A DNA stretch of 64,000 bases from Certhia americana. Taxonomy: Eukaryota > Chordata > Aves > Passeriformes > Certhiidae. A program made the translations under genes and the position numbers. Positions 38,003 through 50,650 of this stretch are shown here, piece by piece. Where the stretch lies: assembly GCA_018697195.1 (NCBI GenBank), contig CM031858.1, positions 74,769,001-74,833,000 on the forward strand. The letters run 5' to 3'. Each line of letters opens with the position of its first letter. Positions within the stretch are counted from its first letter, which is position 1. Below the pieces are notes generated by a model. That model saw only the letters and a program-made list of their open reading frames with translations. It did no database searches and was not told the DNA's origin.

Positions 38003-41000
38003 AAACTAGAACTTCTTATGAGTCACAGTCAAAGGTGGCTATATAGAAGGATGGGTAGATTTTTCTAAAATATCTTATAATAATTTCTTTTATGAAAGCA
38101 TAGGATTCTAATGATGTGATATGAGTTACTGTAACTTATGGGTTCTGCCAGTTACAAATAATAACAAAATTTTGCAGCAGTTCTCCATTCTGCTTCATCT
38201 TTCTATAATGAACCTAAATCTGTTCTTTCATTCTGTAGATACATGCAGCTGAAGCTAGTCTCAATGAAGAGGATATAGGTGACTCTACCCCATCAGTCTC
38301 CTAGCTTTTGTTTTCTTATCCATTAATGAACAGCAATAGTTGCTGCTTAAGTCCTGCTTTACCCTTGAAGTTTTTAAAAGTACCATACTCAGTCATTCTG
38401 CAGCAGTGGAATGTGTCAGCTATCTGCACAAATAAGTTTTGGAGACCTGCACAAAATGAATGAAGTTACTAAAAAGAAGGTCTCTAAAGAGTCAACCTAG
38501 CTCTGTTAAGCATATGTGAACTGAAAAAGTTCAAAGTTTTGTGATTTAGACAAATGTTTACTGTTTCAGTCAACCATTAAGAATTCAGCAAAGAACACAT
38601 GTAACTCCTCATCTGCCAAACTCTTGCTTCAGAAAGGTCTTCTCAAAAATTAATTGTTTGTGCACCAATTATGTTGCAATGATAGTTATAAATGTTACAG
38701 ATGGCAAAAGTGTACTTGCAGAAATACATCACATGTACTTCTTGTCCGTGTACTTTCTAGCAATACTAACACACATTTATACTAGAAAAAATGTGGAAGA
38801 AATATCAAGTAAAATTTCAGTCTAAATAATTAAAATTTGTCATGGTTATCTTTAAATAAAGAAAACAAGTGCCAAATCACCTACTTCTGCAAAAAAAAAA
38901 AAAAAACCCAGACCACCTTAAATTGTAATAACATTAATAAATTCATCTCTAATGATGAAATTGTAGGTGTTTATGTGGCATATAAAAAAGAAAGAGATAA
39001 TTGACATTACACTAAAAAGAAAAGAGTCAGAAAACAAAAGAGTTGATTTACAATGCAGTTTTCAAAGGCCAAAATAGATTATCATAAGCAAAGAATATAT
39101 TGAAATAAAAATTAAACTGAAACCAGGGAGAAGTGAAAACAAATAAAATACAATGGCAAAGGAAACCAAAATAACAAAGGAACTGCTGAAAGAACTCAGT
39201 ATATAAACAAGATGACATGCAAAAATGGAACGACAGACAATAAGTAGTAAAACCCATCTAATTATCAGATGCATTATGAGACAATAGAAAATATGAAAAG
39301 ATTTCCTCTTGACACTTTTTAAATTAAAGCATCTCGATTGTTTGGTTGGTTGATTTTGTTTTGGTTTTGGTTTTGTCTCTGTTTTTCTGATTCAGGAGTC
39401 CAAGACAGCTAAAATCTTTGAAAAGGAACGTCTTTGACTTCAAATGAGGATGCCAAAGACAGCAAGTTTCCAATTTCCTAAACTGTATTTAATTACAACA
39501 CAAAGAGAAGAACTACTGCAAGTCAGTTTTTTAAACAGACTTGCTCTGATAAAATATAAAAGAGTTTTGAAAGATATTTCTGTTCTGCCCACTGGGTCAT
39601 CATAGGAAAAGAACAATTCCCATGATTCTCCCTTTCTCCACTGACTATTACGTCAAAGAAGACAAAACCAACCTTTTCATTCTTAGTTTTGCTATCACTT
39701 CTAAACTGTGACTTTTGGTGTGGTGCTTGTTGGCTGCAACTTCCCCATTTATGTCAGGAATCTCAGTTGAGATACTACAGGATTAGGATATACTGAAATA
39801 AATCCAGTTGTACTCAGAGAAGGGGCATGCCCTTTATCCCTTCTTCCAGAAGACTGCCTCTGCTTTGTAATGAAGTTTCAAAGCCAAGGTGACGAATCAC
39901 ATGTTTTTAAACAGAAGATCAGTCACACAGAAAACACACAGCAAACCACTAACAAGTCAGTAAGTCTCCTGACATAGATCTCTACCAACTATGTGTGTTA
40001 ACAGCACAACAAAAACCATAATAACAGCTTTAACTTGTCAGGGAAGAACCCACTGTGACTTAAGTTAACTCTGCTGAAGGAGAAGAAATGCATACAGAAA
40101 AACACAAGCTCTTTGCTGCCTAGAATTCATAATAAATAGATCTCACTACTTACTGAGACTGGTTCTGTATTTTGGGATGCACCATTCTGCTGTAATAATA
40201 TTGTAGTAGGTCTATAAATGCCACAATATGGACTCTATTAATAAAAGTATTCATGAATTTAGTCTCCATGCAATTTCTTGTAAGGTGTGTGCTTTATAAG
40301 CAGAAGTCCTTTGCCACAACTTCTTTCTTCTGGTCTACCAAAGGGTTTATACTATCCTAATTATGCATGTAGCATTGTCACCTTATTATTTGCCCTGACA
40401 TATTCTCATATTCATTTTCCTTTTTTACTTCATAGAGTAAAGTGCAATGGTCAACTATCAGGAGTAAAAACTCTTTGATGTTTTTTTGAGAAAGGAAAGA
40501 AGCAATTAACAATCAAGCAACAAAAGCAAAAAAGATAGTCCAATTGAAACAGAAACAGAAAAGTAGACAAGACTCAACCTTAAAACCTGATGGGAAGAAA
40601 ATTTTATTTCCAACAGTTGATGACACTTTTCAGAACTTTTGAAGTCTTATATTTTACTCAGTGAAAACTATTAAATTTCTGTGCAAATAGTACATGCCTT
40701 TTTTTTTTTTTTTTTCCCAAGGATATAGTCAGAAACACATTTTTTTTCTCTCTTTCATAATCAGGTTAATGGATTATTAAACTTGAATAGATTTAACTCC
40801 TAATGCAAAGCTTTTCCCTAGTCATTATAAACAAGTATCTCTCTAGGACAAGGACGATTGGAATTGCTAGTACCTAGTTACATGCTTTGAGTGGAATTTG
40901 CAAGACCTCAAGATGAAGGTGTCTTCGTCACCTTCCTGTAGTTTTGCTGTACTTGGTACAGCATTGACTAATTTTTCTAATTCACCAGACATCTAGTATT

Positions 41001-42530
41001 AATTTGTTTTGCTTTTGTTTTACTTTGTGTGATAGAATTATTGTTTTATACAGATAGCTGGAACAAGAAGGTAGACTATGAGAATTCCATGTTTGTGATT
41101 AGAAAAAATTATGAAGTGTAGGGAAATGCAGGCCTGTTACAAGAACAAAGGTTTTGAGAACAGACACACAATGAGGTGTGCAGAGGAGGATATTCATGGG
41201 AAGAGAGCAGGCATAGGATCAGCAGTGAAGACTCTGCAGCAGAAAACAACGCTTAACTGGAAAAAAAAAAAAAAAAAAAAAGAAAAAAAAGCAGACCTGT
41301 ATCTTTACAAAAGTCGTGTTAAGGGTAACAAAAAGAATTGAGAAATTTTATATAATATACAGAAAAGGGATTTGGATACAACATAGATCTGCATACCAAG
41401 GAAGCAAGAGAAAGGTGTAAAAGCCTGTAAGAAAAATGTAAAAAATCATCCCAAGTACATCCCACAATAAGGAAGTAGAAAACATCACCATGAACATCAT
41501 ATTCCTCCTGGAGAAGGATTCACAAAGAATGACAACTCACCCAACAACTCCCAGCCACTCACCATCACAACTGAAGCAAGACAAGTCACCATTCAGAGCA
41601 ATAGGGGAATTAGAGAAAAACTCCAGGAAAAATAGACAAAGTAAGGAGTATTCATGTCATAATTTTAACTGCACTACTTTTATTTCTTTTTCTCTGGTAA
41701 TATTTATTTTAAGCTAACAATTCCTTGTATTTATTTATATCTGATGTCTGCTTCCTTTTTGCCCATGAACATTTGCAACATTTTTAATGCAATATTTTCA
41801 GCTACACCTTGTGGCAGGGATTCCCCCAAGAAGAGTCCTACGTATGTACTATCTGTAATGTTGCAGAAAGTAAAATATAAGTATAGAACCAATGTATAAG
41901 TCACCAATGTTGCAGCTTCAAAATTGTTACAGTTGGACGGGACAGCCATATACCAGTTCAACAAGTAATGCTGTCAATTACAGTGGACAAAGAGGTTCAC
42001 AGAGCTCTACTTGTCTTTCTGTTGTAAGGGGTTGTCAAGATATCATGAATATTAAAAGTCATGACCTGAGATGCTTTTGAAACAAGAACAGCTGTTCTAG
42101 GAAAGATACAATCTAGAGCACTGAAAGAATTCAGAGATATTTTGGAATAAAAAATGAGATTTAATTCTTTTTCTGCAAAAAAGATACCAACAAAAGTAAA
42201 AGAGATGGTTTAAAAATAAAGATGAGGTTGAAAATACAGACTGAATTCACAGATCAGACATAAGCCTCAGGGTTTTCTAGTCCTGTGGCACAGCAATACA
42301 GAAGGCAAATGGAAAAAAGAGATGGAAGCTCAGAAATCTGAGGTTTAGGAGCCAAGACTGGCAGGAACTGCAACTGTCTCTGTCTTATGAGAATTTTATC
42401 ATGAATAATGCATTTTTACTCTTTTCTCACCCCTCCAAAATCATATAATAATTTTTTGAATGCAACTTTTGGCACTTTAAAACTTTCTGCCAGGTCTGTT
42501 ACATTGAAACTTGGAAAGGTACTTTAGTAA
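38003..42530. other. Unique AT-rich noncoding sequence with homopolymer tracts
   Basis: No gene recognised. Homopolymers include A at 38891-38906, T at about 40699-40715, and A21-G-A8 at 41261-41290. A TTGG/TTTTGG tract lies at 39343-39376. Short frames here lack motifs. Confidence 0.55.
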
Positions 42531-43530
42531 TGCTGTCTGCCTTACAGTTTTGCGGTGTCTTGGTGCTGACTGGACAGCAGGTGCCCAACAAAGCCCCTCT
42601 ATCACTCCACAGCCTCAAACAGGCAGGGGAGATGATATTATGTGGGTCCAGATAAGGACAGGGAAAGATCACTCACCAGATACCATTATGGGATAAAACA
42701 GACTTAATTGGGGAAATTAGTTTAATTTATTACCAGTCAAATCAGCGTAGGATTATGAGAAGTAAACCGAAGCCTTAAAACATCTGGCCTCCACTCCTCC
42801 CTTCAAGAGTTAACTTTATTTTTAATTCTCTCCTTCCTTCTCCTGCCATCAGCACAGCAGGGCAGGCAATGGGCTTGTGGTCACTTCATCACATGCTGTC
42901 ACTGCTTTACTTCTCCTCAGAGAGATGACTCTTCCTGCTCTTCCCCTGTTTTAGTGCATGGTCTCTCCCACAGAGGAAGTTCTCCATGAACTTCTCCAAC
43001 ATGAGTCCTTCTCACAGGATGCCATTTCTCATGAACTGCTCAAGTCTTCCACAGGGTGCAGACCTTCAGGAACAGATTCACAGGTCCTGCCAGCAAACCT
43101 GCTCCAGTGCAGGCTACTCCAGAGACTGCAGGTGGACCTCTGCTGCACCATGAACCTCCATGGGTTTCAGGGACACAGCTGCTTTACCATGGGCTGCACC
43201 ATGGGCTGCAGGGCTTCCAGTGCTCTGTTACAGCACCTGCAGTATGTCCTCCCCTCCTTTATTGACCTTTGTGTCTTGCAGGGCTGTTTCCCTCAGCCTC
43301 TGACATATTCTCATTCCTTGTCTCTGTTTTTTTTCTGCAGAACATTTTTTTTTATTCTTCTTTAGTATGTTGCTGCAGAGGTGCTACCACTGTTGCTGAC
43401 TGGCTTGTCCTTAGCCAGCAGCAGGTCTGTCTTGAAGCCAGTTGCCATCAGCTCCATTGGACAAGCAGATTACCACAGAAGCCACCTCTGTAGCCCACTG
43501 TTACCGAAACCTTGTCATGTAAGCCTAACA
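42531..43530 (-). mobile_element. Avian ERVL-like solo LTR, about 1 kb
   Basis: Signature blocks read on the plus strand are CAGCAGGTGCCCAACAAAGC, GATAAGGACAGGGAAAGATC, GGGGAAATTAGTTTAATTTA, repeated CTCC(A/C)ACATGAGTCCTTC-like units, GCTGCACCATGGGCTGCAGG and TTACCGAAACCTTGTCATG. They match an avian ERVL-type LTR I know in this order. Minus orientation is inferred because the minus strand has AATAAA about 200 bp before the left end and would start TGTTAGGCTTAC. The left border is approximate (42531-42551). The plus-strand frames at 42958-43596 are open only by chance inside this GC-richer LTR. No target duplication is visible. Confidence 0.82.
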
Positions 43531-44871
43531 GAAAAATTCTCTTTCTTTTCACAAATGGAAGTTTTCCCTTGGCTATTAAGGAAGCTTTATTGCTGACAAA
43601 TTATCTATTATAAGTTTTATCAAATATTATTTTCCTGTTTTCTGATTGATAATGCTGAATTAGTAATTGCCAGATATATTTGTGTACATAGGATGGTACA
43701 CAAAGTCTTAGTATCAAAATTGTTTTAACACATCTGTTCTCTAGGAAAATCTCCTTACTTGTGCTTGAGAGTATTTGTTAAAGCCTGCTCTAAGGAAAGA
43801 TTGCAATTGGTTTTGAAGGATGATATGGGCTTTGATATACTATGGGATCAACAGGAATTATAGTGAGAAAATAACCTGTTTTGTGGACAGTGTGCTCTGC
43901 TAACAATAATCATCAGCCTTCTGTGGTTTGCCCTCAATTAAATATTTTAGCTACTATATATCTACCTTTTCTTTCCAGATTTTGCAATATACTTATTACC
44001 AGACTGTCCCAAAAGTATATAAACAGATTAGCTCAGGGAGAAGACAGGATTATATCAGCTACAAATGTCACACTAGACTGTCTAAACTAACTTTAAAAAA
44101 ACCCACTCCCATGGAATAATTGAGGCAGAACATTACACAAAATAAAACATTAACAATATTTTGTTTAAAATAAGATTTTTTTTTATGAATCCAGATGGGG
44201 GACGGCCTAGGAATTCCCAACATTTAACACAGGAAAATAAAAGGATTTTGTGGCTAGCAATTAATTTTTTATCTTTAATATGGAGGTCATCAACTTTAAA
44301 TGAAAATAAGAAAAAGGTAAAAGAAAATAATTTGTTAAAGAATCACACTATGGGATTTGAGATTACACCTTGAGCCCCACCTGAGAAATTCTAAAGAGAA
44401 AGATAGACATTTTCATTACATATCACAATTTCATGGCTCCGAAATTTCCCAGAAATTACATGCAGTGACTGTCACCTGCAAAACACAGAGATCTTACTGC
44501 AGTTGTGCAGTCTGTGTGGCACATGCACCACACACAGACACAAAGTGTCTTGTACTGCCATGGCCAATGAGGGTTGGTAACTATTGCCACAACATTGCCT
44601 ATTGTACACAAGATTTACACATGGTGAGATACAATTGCACTATAATAAGAGACTCTCCTATAGCTGAAATAGTACTTTGTTGCTGTATTTAAATGGTTTT
44701 AAAGCATTCTGTGAGTACTTTTACATTTTTAAGAGAGGATAAGCTTTGGGAAATGCACGAAATCAACACCAGCAGAAGAGGGCAGTTTCTGTCTTCTAAC
44801 TGACATGGAGTTTTTGTTTTGGACTCTTGTGTGCAAGGGAAGGAAAAAAAGTCTCCTTAAGCCTTTCTTCA
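43531..44871. other. Unique sequence between two LTRs
   Basis: AT-rich with no recognisable retroviral coding sequence, primer-binding site or polypurine tract. This argues against the two flanking LTRs being one provirus. Short open frames at 43881-44119 and 44357-44692 show no known motif. Confidence 0.6.
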
Positions 44872-45491
44872 TGTCCCTACAATGGTTCACTCTGGTCAGC
44901 TGACCTTGTCTGGACACCAGGTGCTCACCAAACTTCTCTCTCAGTACCCCTTCCCAGGCAGCAAGGAAGAGAAAATAAGATGGAAAACAACTTCTAGGTT
45001 GGGACAGGGCAGTTTCCTCGAGCAGATAGGAAATTTTGAATATGCACAAGCAAAGAGCATGAGTAATTTTATTCTCTACTTCCCATCAGCAAGCAATTTT
45101 CAATCACTTCTTAGGAAGCAGGGCTTTAGAACACTTAGTGATTGCTCCAGAAAGGAAACATGGTAAATACTGAATGCTCCTCCCACCCCTCTTCCTCCTA
45201 CTTTCCTTAATTTTTATTCTGGGCTGAAATAATTAAGTATGGAATATCTCTTTGGTTATTTTGGGTCAGCTGGCCTGGTTGTGTCCTACCCCAGGGTCCT
45301 GTCCACCCTCAGCCCCTTGATGTGGGGAATGCTGAGGACTGCTCTGATGCTGTGCCAGCGCTGCTCAGCAGTACCTCAAACACACAAAGGTGTGTTATCA
45401 ACACCTTTCCAGCCACCAATGCAGAGCACAGCATTGTTTAGGGTTGCTATGGGAAAATGAACTCCAGCTCAGCCAGACCAATATTTTGACA
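44872..45491 (-). mobile_element. Avian ERVL-like solo LTR, decayed
   Basis: On the plus strand the left end (TGTCCCTACAATGGTTCACT, then TGGACACCAGGTGCTCACC) corresponds to the LTR 3' end in reverse. ATGGAATATCTCTTTGG, GGGTCAGCTGGCCTGGTTGT, GCTGCTCAGCAGTACC, GTGTTATCAACACC and CCAGCTCAGCCAGACC match the U3 half of a common avian LTR. The ends are TG...CA. The central part (about 44960-45200) is diverged. Its U3 differs from that of the LTR at 42531-43530, so it is another subtype. Confidence 0.8.
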
Positions 45492-45897
45492 CCATCTGAC
45501 CTTCTGAGTTTATCAAACTTTGTTAAAAATAGAAAATAAAGAGAGAAGGCAAGGGATGCAGTGTGAGCATAGACCATACTTAACTTTAGGCATCACTTGA
45601 GGAAAAGTCTGACAGACACAACAAAATGAGAAATAGGTATTTGAATGTTAGAAGGAAATAATAAGAACACTAAAGAAGCTTCCATATCTGGAGTAAATTA
45701 TGATGCATTTCACTGAGAAAAAATAGGGCAATAGAAATTGTCATAAACTAAACTTCATTACAATTATATTATTCATCAAATGATTGGTCACTATTTTCCA
45801 TCACCTAATCAGACATTTAATAATCAGACATTTGATTAGTTGGTGTCATTAATTTTTTCCCCCACATCATCTTTTTTCAAAATGAACCATAGTATAT
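45492..45897. other. Unique AT-rich noncoding sequence
   Basis: Nothing recognised between the LTR and the next CR1. Confidence 0.55.
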
Positions 45898-46110
45898 GAA
45901 TCACAGAATCACAAAATCACAGAGTATTCTGTGTTAGAAGGGACCTAGAAGAGGCATGGAGTCTAACTCCTAGTCCTGCACAGGATAGCCCAAGAATCAC
46001 ACTCGTGTGCAATTGTCCAAATGCTTCTTAAACTCTGTCATATTTAATTCTTATACTATTTTCACATGACACAGCTCTGTTAAGAATTAAATTTCTTTAT
46101 CTGTAACCCA
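45898..46110 (-). mobile_element. CR1 LINE 3' fragment, minus strand
   Basis: AATCACAGAATCACAAAATCACAGAG is the reverse-complement tail repeat. It is followed by TTAGAAGGGACCTAGAAGAG, GTCTAACTCCTAGTCCTGCA, CACAGGATAGCCCAAGAATC and CCAAATGCTTCTTAAACTCT, all standard CR1 3' blocks read in reverse. Similarity fades after about 46110, with internal gaps. Confidence 0.92.
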
Positions 46111-49100
46111 GACTCATCATAATGCATGCTTGAAATTTCCAAACTTCTCCTTTCCTTTATCATATTTATACTTTTGCCTACCAGTACTGATTTTGCCTTG
46201 GTGATACATGCAGATCAAGATCATTAGCTGTTTTTTTTCTCAAAAATCCTGACAGAAAAAGAAATTTATTGCACATTCATAACCTATTGGTGAGACTTCT
46301 ATACTAAGGTACATTCCTCAAATTGTATTCCAAAATCTCAAGAATTACATGATTCCTTTTTTTTTCTTTTTTTTTCAGTTTTGCAATGTTATCCTGTAGC
46401 CACTTATATGATATTTCTTCATGTGGCTGATGTAAAATAAATATCATAATTTTTTTTTAGATGCTGTAATCCCCCTTCCCCTCCCAACCCAAATATCAAT
46501 TTGCAATGAGTGCAACAGCATCTGTCACAGAGTCATCTGTGAGCTCTCCCTGAGCCTTTTCATCTGCTTGTTTTCCCTTTTCCTTTCTTTTCACCACCAT
46601 CTCTGCAGCTGTGGGGGGAGCATTTTGGGAAATAGCAGGCCACATAGCAGGAACGTTACCAGTGTTCCCTGTGCCATCAGTGGCTTCTCAGTCCCAATAC
46701 CCCCTAAGGAGAGTGTGCAGCCTAGAGTCATGCTCCCACCTCCCTCCTGTCTGGCAGGTGAGTAGGTTGTAGAGCAAATCAGTAGGTGGTTTCTAAAATT
46801 GAGGTCATGGATATATGAGTAATTGATCTACACAGAGCCATATGAGAAAAGGAACTCAGCAATCCTCTAACACAACAAGAAATAATATGCTCCTTCTCCT
46901 CTCACATTGGACCACAAGACAAGGGGGTCAGGTGCCTTCTTTTGTTGAGCAGTGGAGACCTGTACCTCTCTTCTCCCAGAACCCAGGGGTCTTGAGCAGA
47001 GCAGAGACCCACTAGGAGGTAGGTCAGCCCTGGTGCCCTGATTTACCCCAGATTTACATGGTAATCCCACTTGTGACTTGTCTCATCTCTACTAGAGACC
47101 CCAGGGCCAGCATCAGTCAAGTGTAATTCTGACATGGCAAGTGGAACAGAACCAACAGATCTCAAAAGGCAGACAAGGAAAAAGAGTAAATTTTATACTG
47201 GCAGGAGTGGATGTGTATTTTTTATCAAAGGTTGTCTGTAGAGGGAGGGTGAGGTAACACACACACACACCCACACCCACACCCACACCCACACACTCCC
47301 TTAACAGCTCTGTACAGCCTGACCGGCTGTTTTATGGTTGTAACATTTCAAACCCATTTTATCATTATACACAAAATATGAAGAGATAAAAACATTACAG
47401 AGAAAGTGGGTATTTGCATACAATACTAAACAAGCAATTGTTGCCTCATATTCTAGACTTGCCTGACATCATGAAAAATGCTAACAGATGGAAAAAATAA
47501 AGTTGAGAGGAGGGGCTAAACGATCCCTTGTAAAATTGCTGTATAAGTGGATATACTCACACATCCTCCAGCTGAAATATGTAAAACATGGTTGTATAGC
47601 TTGATATATGTTGATCAACAACTACCTCAGAGCAGACTGTATTTCCAAAAGGATCTGAGTTCTGCCTTTTCAATTAGGGTGGCTGAAATAGAATACCAAA
47701 TATATTTTGAAAGGGGATTGACTCTCTTTCCCTCACACCAACATATTTGCAATGTATAAATATATGTAAAAGTACATATTACTTTAGCTTTCTGCTCATC
47801 ATGCTAAAGAGAGATGGGGTGAAGTGAATAAATGGTGGATTTTTTCCCTCTAAAATTCACTTAATTTCCAATTAATTTAATCCAATGGGACAATATAACA
47901 GGCATTCTAACACAGAAATCAAATTCTAAGTTGGTGTCTCTAGCTAAAATAAAATATATTTCTCAATTAAGTTATATATCTGTTTTATTTTGCAGAACAT
48001 ATAGAATGATTCCTCACAGAGCTATTTCAAAAATAAGGACTCAACATACAAAAACTTTAATCAAATTCTATGTATTTCTGATGGCTTTTGCTATATAAGA
48101 AGTTGTAATAATGACATATGTTGTCATATTGCAGAGGGAGATTATCTCAGTATTTTAATTCCAGGGTCTTCCTACAATACTCAGGTTGTATCTAATGCCT
48201 TCAAATCTCTCCTAAATAGACTGTGAGGCAACTGGAAATTTTTCTACTTGACAAGTAAATGTTTCTTACTTGTGAAAACAGTGTTCTGATGACATAAAAA
48301 CAATTAAATATATAACAAAAATATATATTTTTTTCTACACTTAGAGGGCATAAAGAATATGCTGTTTGGAGAAAAAATAAATGACCATGGTAGTTAATGG
48401 CCAAAGATTCATGCTGAGTGTTTTATGGGGCCCTGGATGTAAGATATTCGACCTGGGATGCCCTGGTCATTTTAACAAATTAAAACCTCCAATCTTTTCA
48501 GAGTTTATTATTGTGTTGATTTTCTTTTTTTTTTTTTTTTTTTTTTTTTACAATAGGCAGTGGGGATGTAATATCTGATGTTCTGCTAACAGTTGTTTGT
48601 ACCTGGGATTATTGCAAGTAAACTGTCTTCATTTTATAGAATCTCTCACAGCTGCCTTTTTTCAAATTGAAATCTCAGTGGGACTTTGATTAAAATGAAA
48701 AAAATCAAAATGAAACTTTATTAGGTGATACAGTATAACTTTTCTTCTCTTAACCTCCTTATACTTTCTATGATGATTGTTTGAATAGTTCTTTCATACT
48801 TGGATGTAAAAATACATTTTTTAAACAGTGTTGTTGGCAAGCAAAAAAAAAAAAAGATAAAATAGATTCTGCTTCACTAACTTATGCTATATCTATGTTT
48901 AAACTGCAGCAGTATATTTTTTATCATATTTTTTTTTTTTAATTTTGTACTTTAATTGATTTTATTTGAGCCATTTTTTTCAATGGTAGGGCAGGCCGGG
49001 TTGTCTGTGGGAGTGTTTTTTTGTTGTTTAGGTTTTGTGGTTTTGTTTGTTTTTTAAATGACACCATCTATAGTGCAGATACACATTCTGAGTTAAAGTA

Positions 49101-49514
49101 TGTTCCATATTTTTCTATAGTAGTTATTATACTTGTTATGTACTTCTGTACTAAAAGTTATTATACTTTTTATCTTACAGGGAGAACATTAAATTCAGCT
49201 ATCTGAATTTTGTGAAATTTGTACATGTGATGATGACCACTGCAAAAAAAACCCACAAAAAATCAGCAAATGGTAACAGTAGTGCCTCCTTAGCTGATTT
49301 AATGATTCATATGGTAATGTTAAGGAACCTATAGTGTTGATTCAGTAGATTCTTGAGAATAATTATAAGAATTTGCTTATGAAAGTAGGATGACTGAAAA
49401 TTAGGTACTGGCCTAGTTTTTCTAAGGAAATTTTGTGTTCTGTGAATGTGACTTAGCCAGCTGCAGAAGTCTGTTGATGACATGCACTTTGCCCTCATGT
49501 TTTTGTCATTCAGA
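46111..49514. other. Noncoding segment with GC-richer blocks near 46.5-47.1 kb
   Basis: Contains a 149-bp block at 46609-46757 with splice-site look-alikes (see findings) and a GC-richer stretch at 46880-47120 without an assignable identity. It also holds an (AC)n/(CCCACA)n tract (47257-47297) and 25 T (48525-48549). The rest is AT-rich with nothing recognised. Confidence 0.5.
47257..47297 (+). repeat. (AC)n-(CCCACA)n microsatellite
   Basis: AC dinucleotides followed by CCCACA hexamers. Confidence 0.95.
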
Positions 49515-50650
49515 ATAGTGCAGAATCACAGGATCATAGAAACAGAGGATCATAGATCATAAAAGATCCATAGGATCACAGAATAATTTGCACTGGAAGG
49601 ACTTTTGAAGGTAATCTACCCCAATCCCCTTGCAGTGAGCATAGGCATCTTCCACTGGACCATATTGCTTAGAATCCTATCCATCCTGATCTTAGACACT
49701 TCCAAGGATGTGGCATCTACCTCCATTTTGGGAAACCTGTTCCAGTGTTTCACCATCCTCACTGTAAAAATTTCTTCCTTAATTCTACTCAGAATTCCCT
49801 CTCTTTTAGTTTAGAACCAACCATTATGCTTCCTATCTCAATCAGACCTACTAAAAATCTGTCCTCATCTTTCTTATAAGTTCCCTGTAAGCAGGAAGGC
49901 TGCATTAGCATCTCCCTGAACCCTTCTCTTCAAGTTGAACACCCCAGCTGTCTCAGCCTGGCCTCATAGGAGGTTATTCCATCTCTGATCATTCTTGTGG
50001 CTTCTGGACCTGCTCTCCTGTACTGAGAACCTTGGATCTGGATGCAGCAGTCCGGATGGAGTCTCATGAAAACAGAGGAGCAGAATCCCCTTGCCCTGCT
50101 GGCCACATCGCTTTTGATGCAATCCAGGATATGATTAGCTTTCTGAGCTGCAAGTAAAATTGCAGGGTCAAGTCCAGCCTCTCTCTCACCAACACTCCCA
50201 AAACCTGCTCTCAATCCTTTCATCTCGCAGCCTGTGTTGATTTTGAACCTTGCCCCAATTCAGGGGCGACACATTGCACTTGGCTTTGCTAAACTTCATG
50301 CAGTTCCTATAGGCCCACTCCTCAAGCTTGTCCAAGGCCCTAAGATTGCATCCCATCCCTTAGCTGTGTCAACTGCACTTCATCTTGATGTCCAAAAATT
50401 TGCTGAGAGTGACCTCAATCCCACTGTCTAAGTCATTGATGAAGATATTAAACGTACTTCATCCCAGTGGTAACCCCTGAGGGACATCACTTGCCTCAGA
50501 TCTCCATCTGGACATCTAGCCAGTTCCTCAACCAGCAGCCCACTTATCAAATCCATGTATCTCCAACTCAGAGAAAAGGATGCTATGGGGGCTTTACAAA
50601 ACATATCAAAGGCTTTGCAAAACATTCTTCACGTGTTTTTCTTCCCAATA
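49515..50650 (-). mobile_element. CR1 LINE, 5'-truncated, about 1.1 kb, minus strand
   Basis: The left end is an expanded tail repeat (GGATCATAGA/GGATCACAGA units, 49522-49584). Then come GCACTGGAAGGACTTTTGAA, GGGAAACCTGTTCCAGTG, the ORF2 C-terminal region, and upstream ORF2 blocks such as CACATTGCACTTGGCTTTGC, CTCAATCCCACTGTCTAAG and GGTAACCCCTGAGGGAC. This is the longest CR1 copy in the window. The right limit is set where similarity fades near 50650. Confidence 0.93.
49930..50223 (-). pseudogene. CR1 ORF2 C-terminal remnant
   Basis: A 97-codon minus-strand open frame within the CR1 copy. It keeps AAQKAN (residues 25-30) and a VASRAR segment (40-45) characteristic of the region after the CR1 reverse transcriptase core. 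Later residues have drifted and the catalytic domains are absent. Further ORF2-derived sequence lies to the right (to about 50650) but is broken by stops and frame changes. It is a fossil of the element's replication protein with no expected function. Confidence 0.85.

Noticed and set aside
41915..41960. CR1-like start (TTACAGTTGGACGGGACAGCC)
   Set aside because: Only a short resemblance, with no tail repeat and no further CR1 blocks on either side.
42958..43365. 135-codon plus-strand ORF and overlapping frames
   Set aside because: It lies wholly within the ERVL-like LTR, which is GC-richer and so has fewer chance stops; LTRs do not encode this.
42531..45491. A provirus flanked by two LTRs
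   Set aside because: The LTRs are of different subtypes and the DNA between them shows no retroviral coding sequence.
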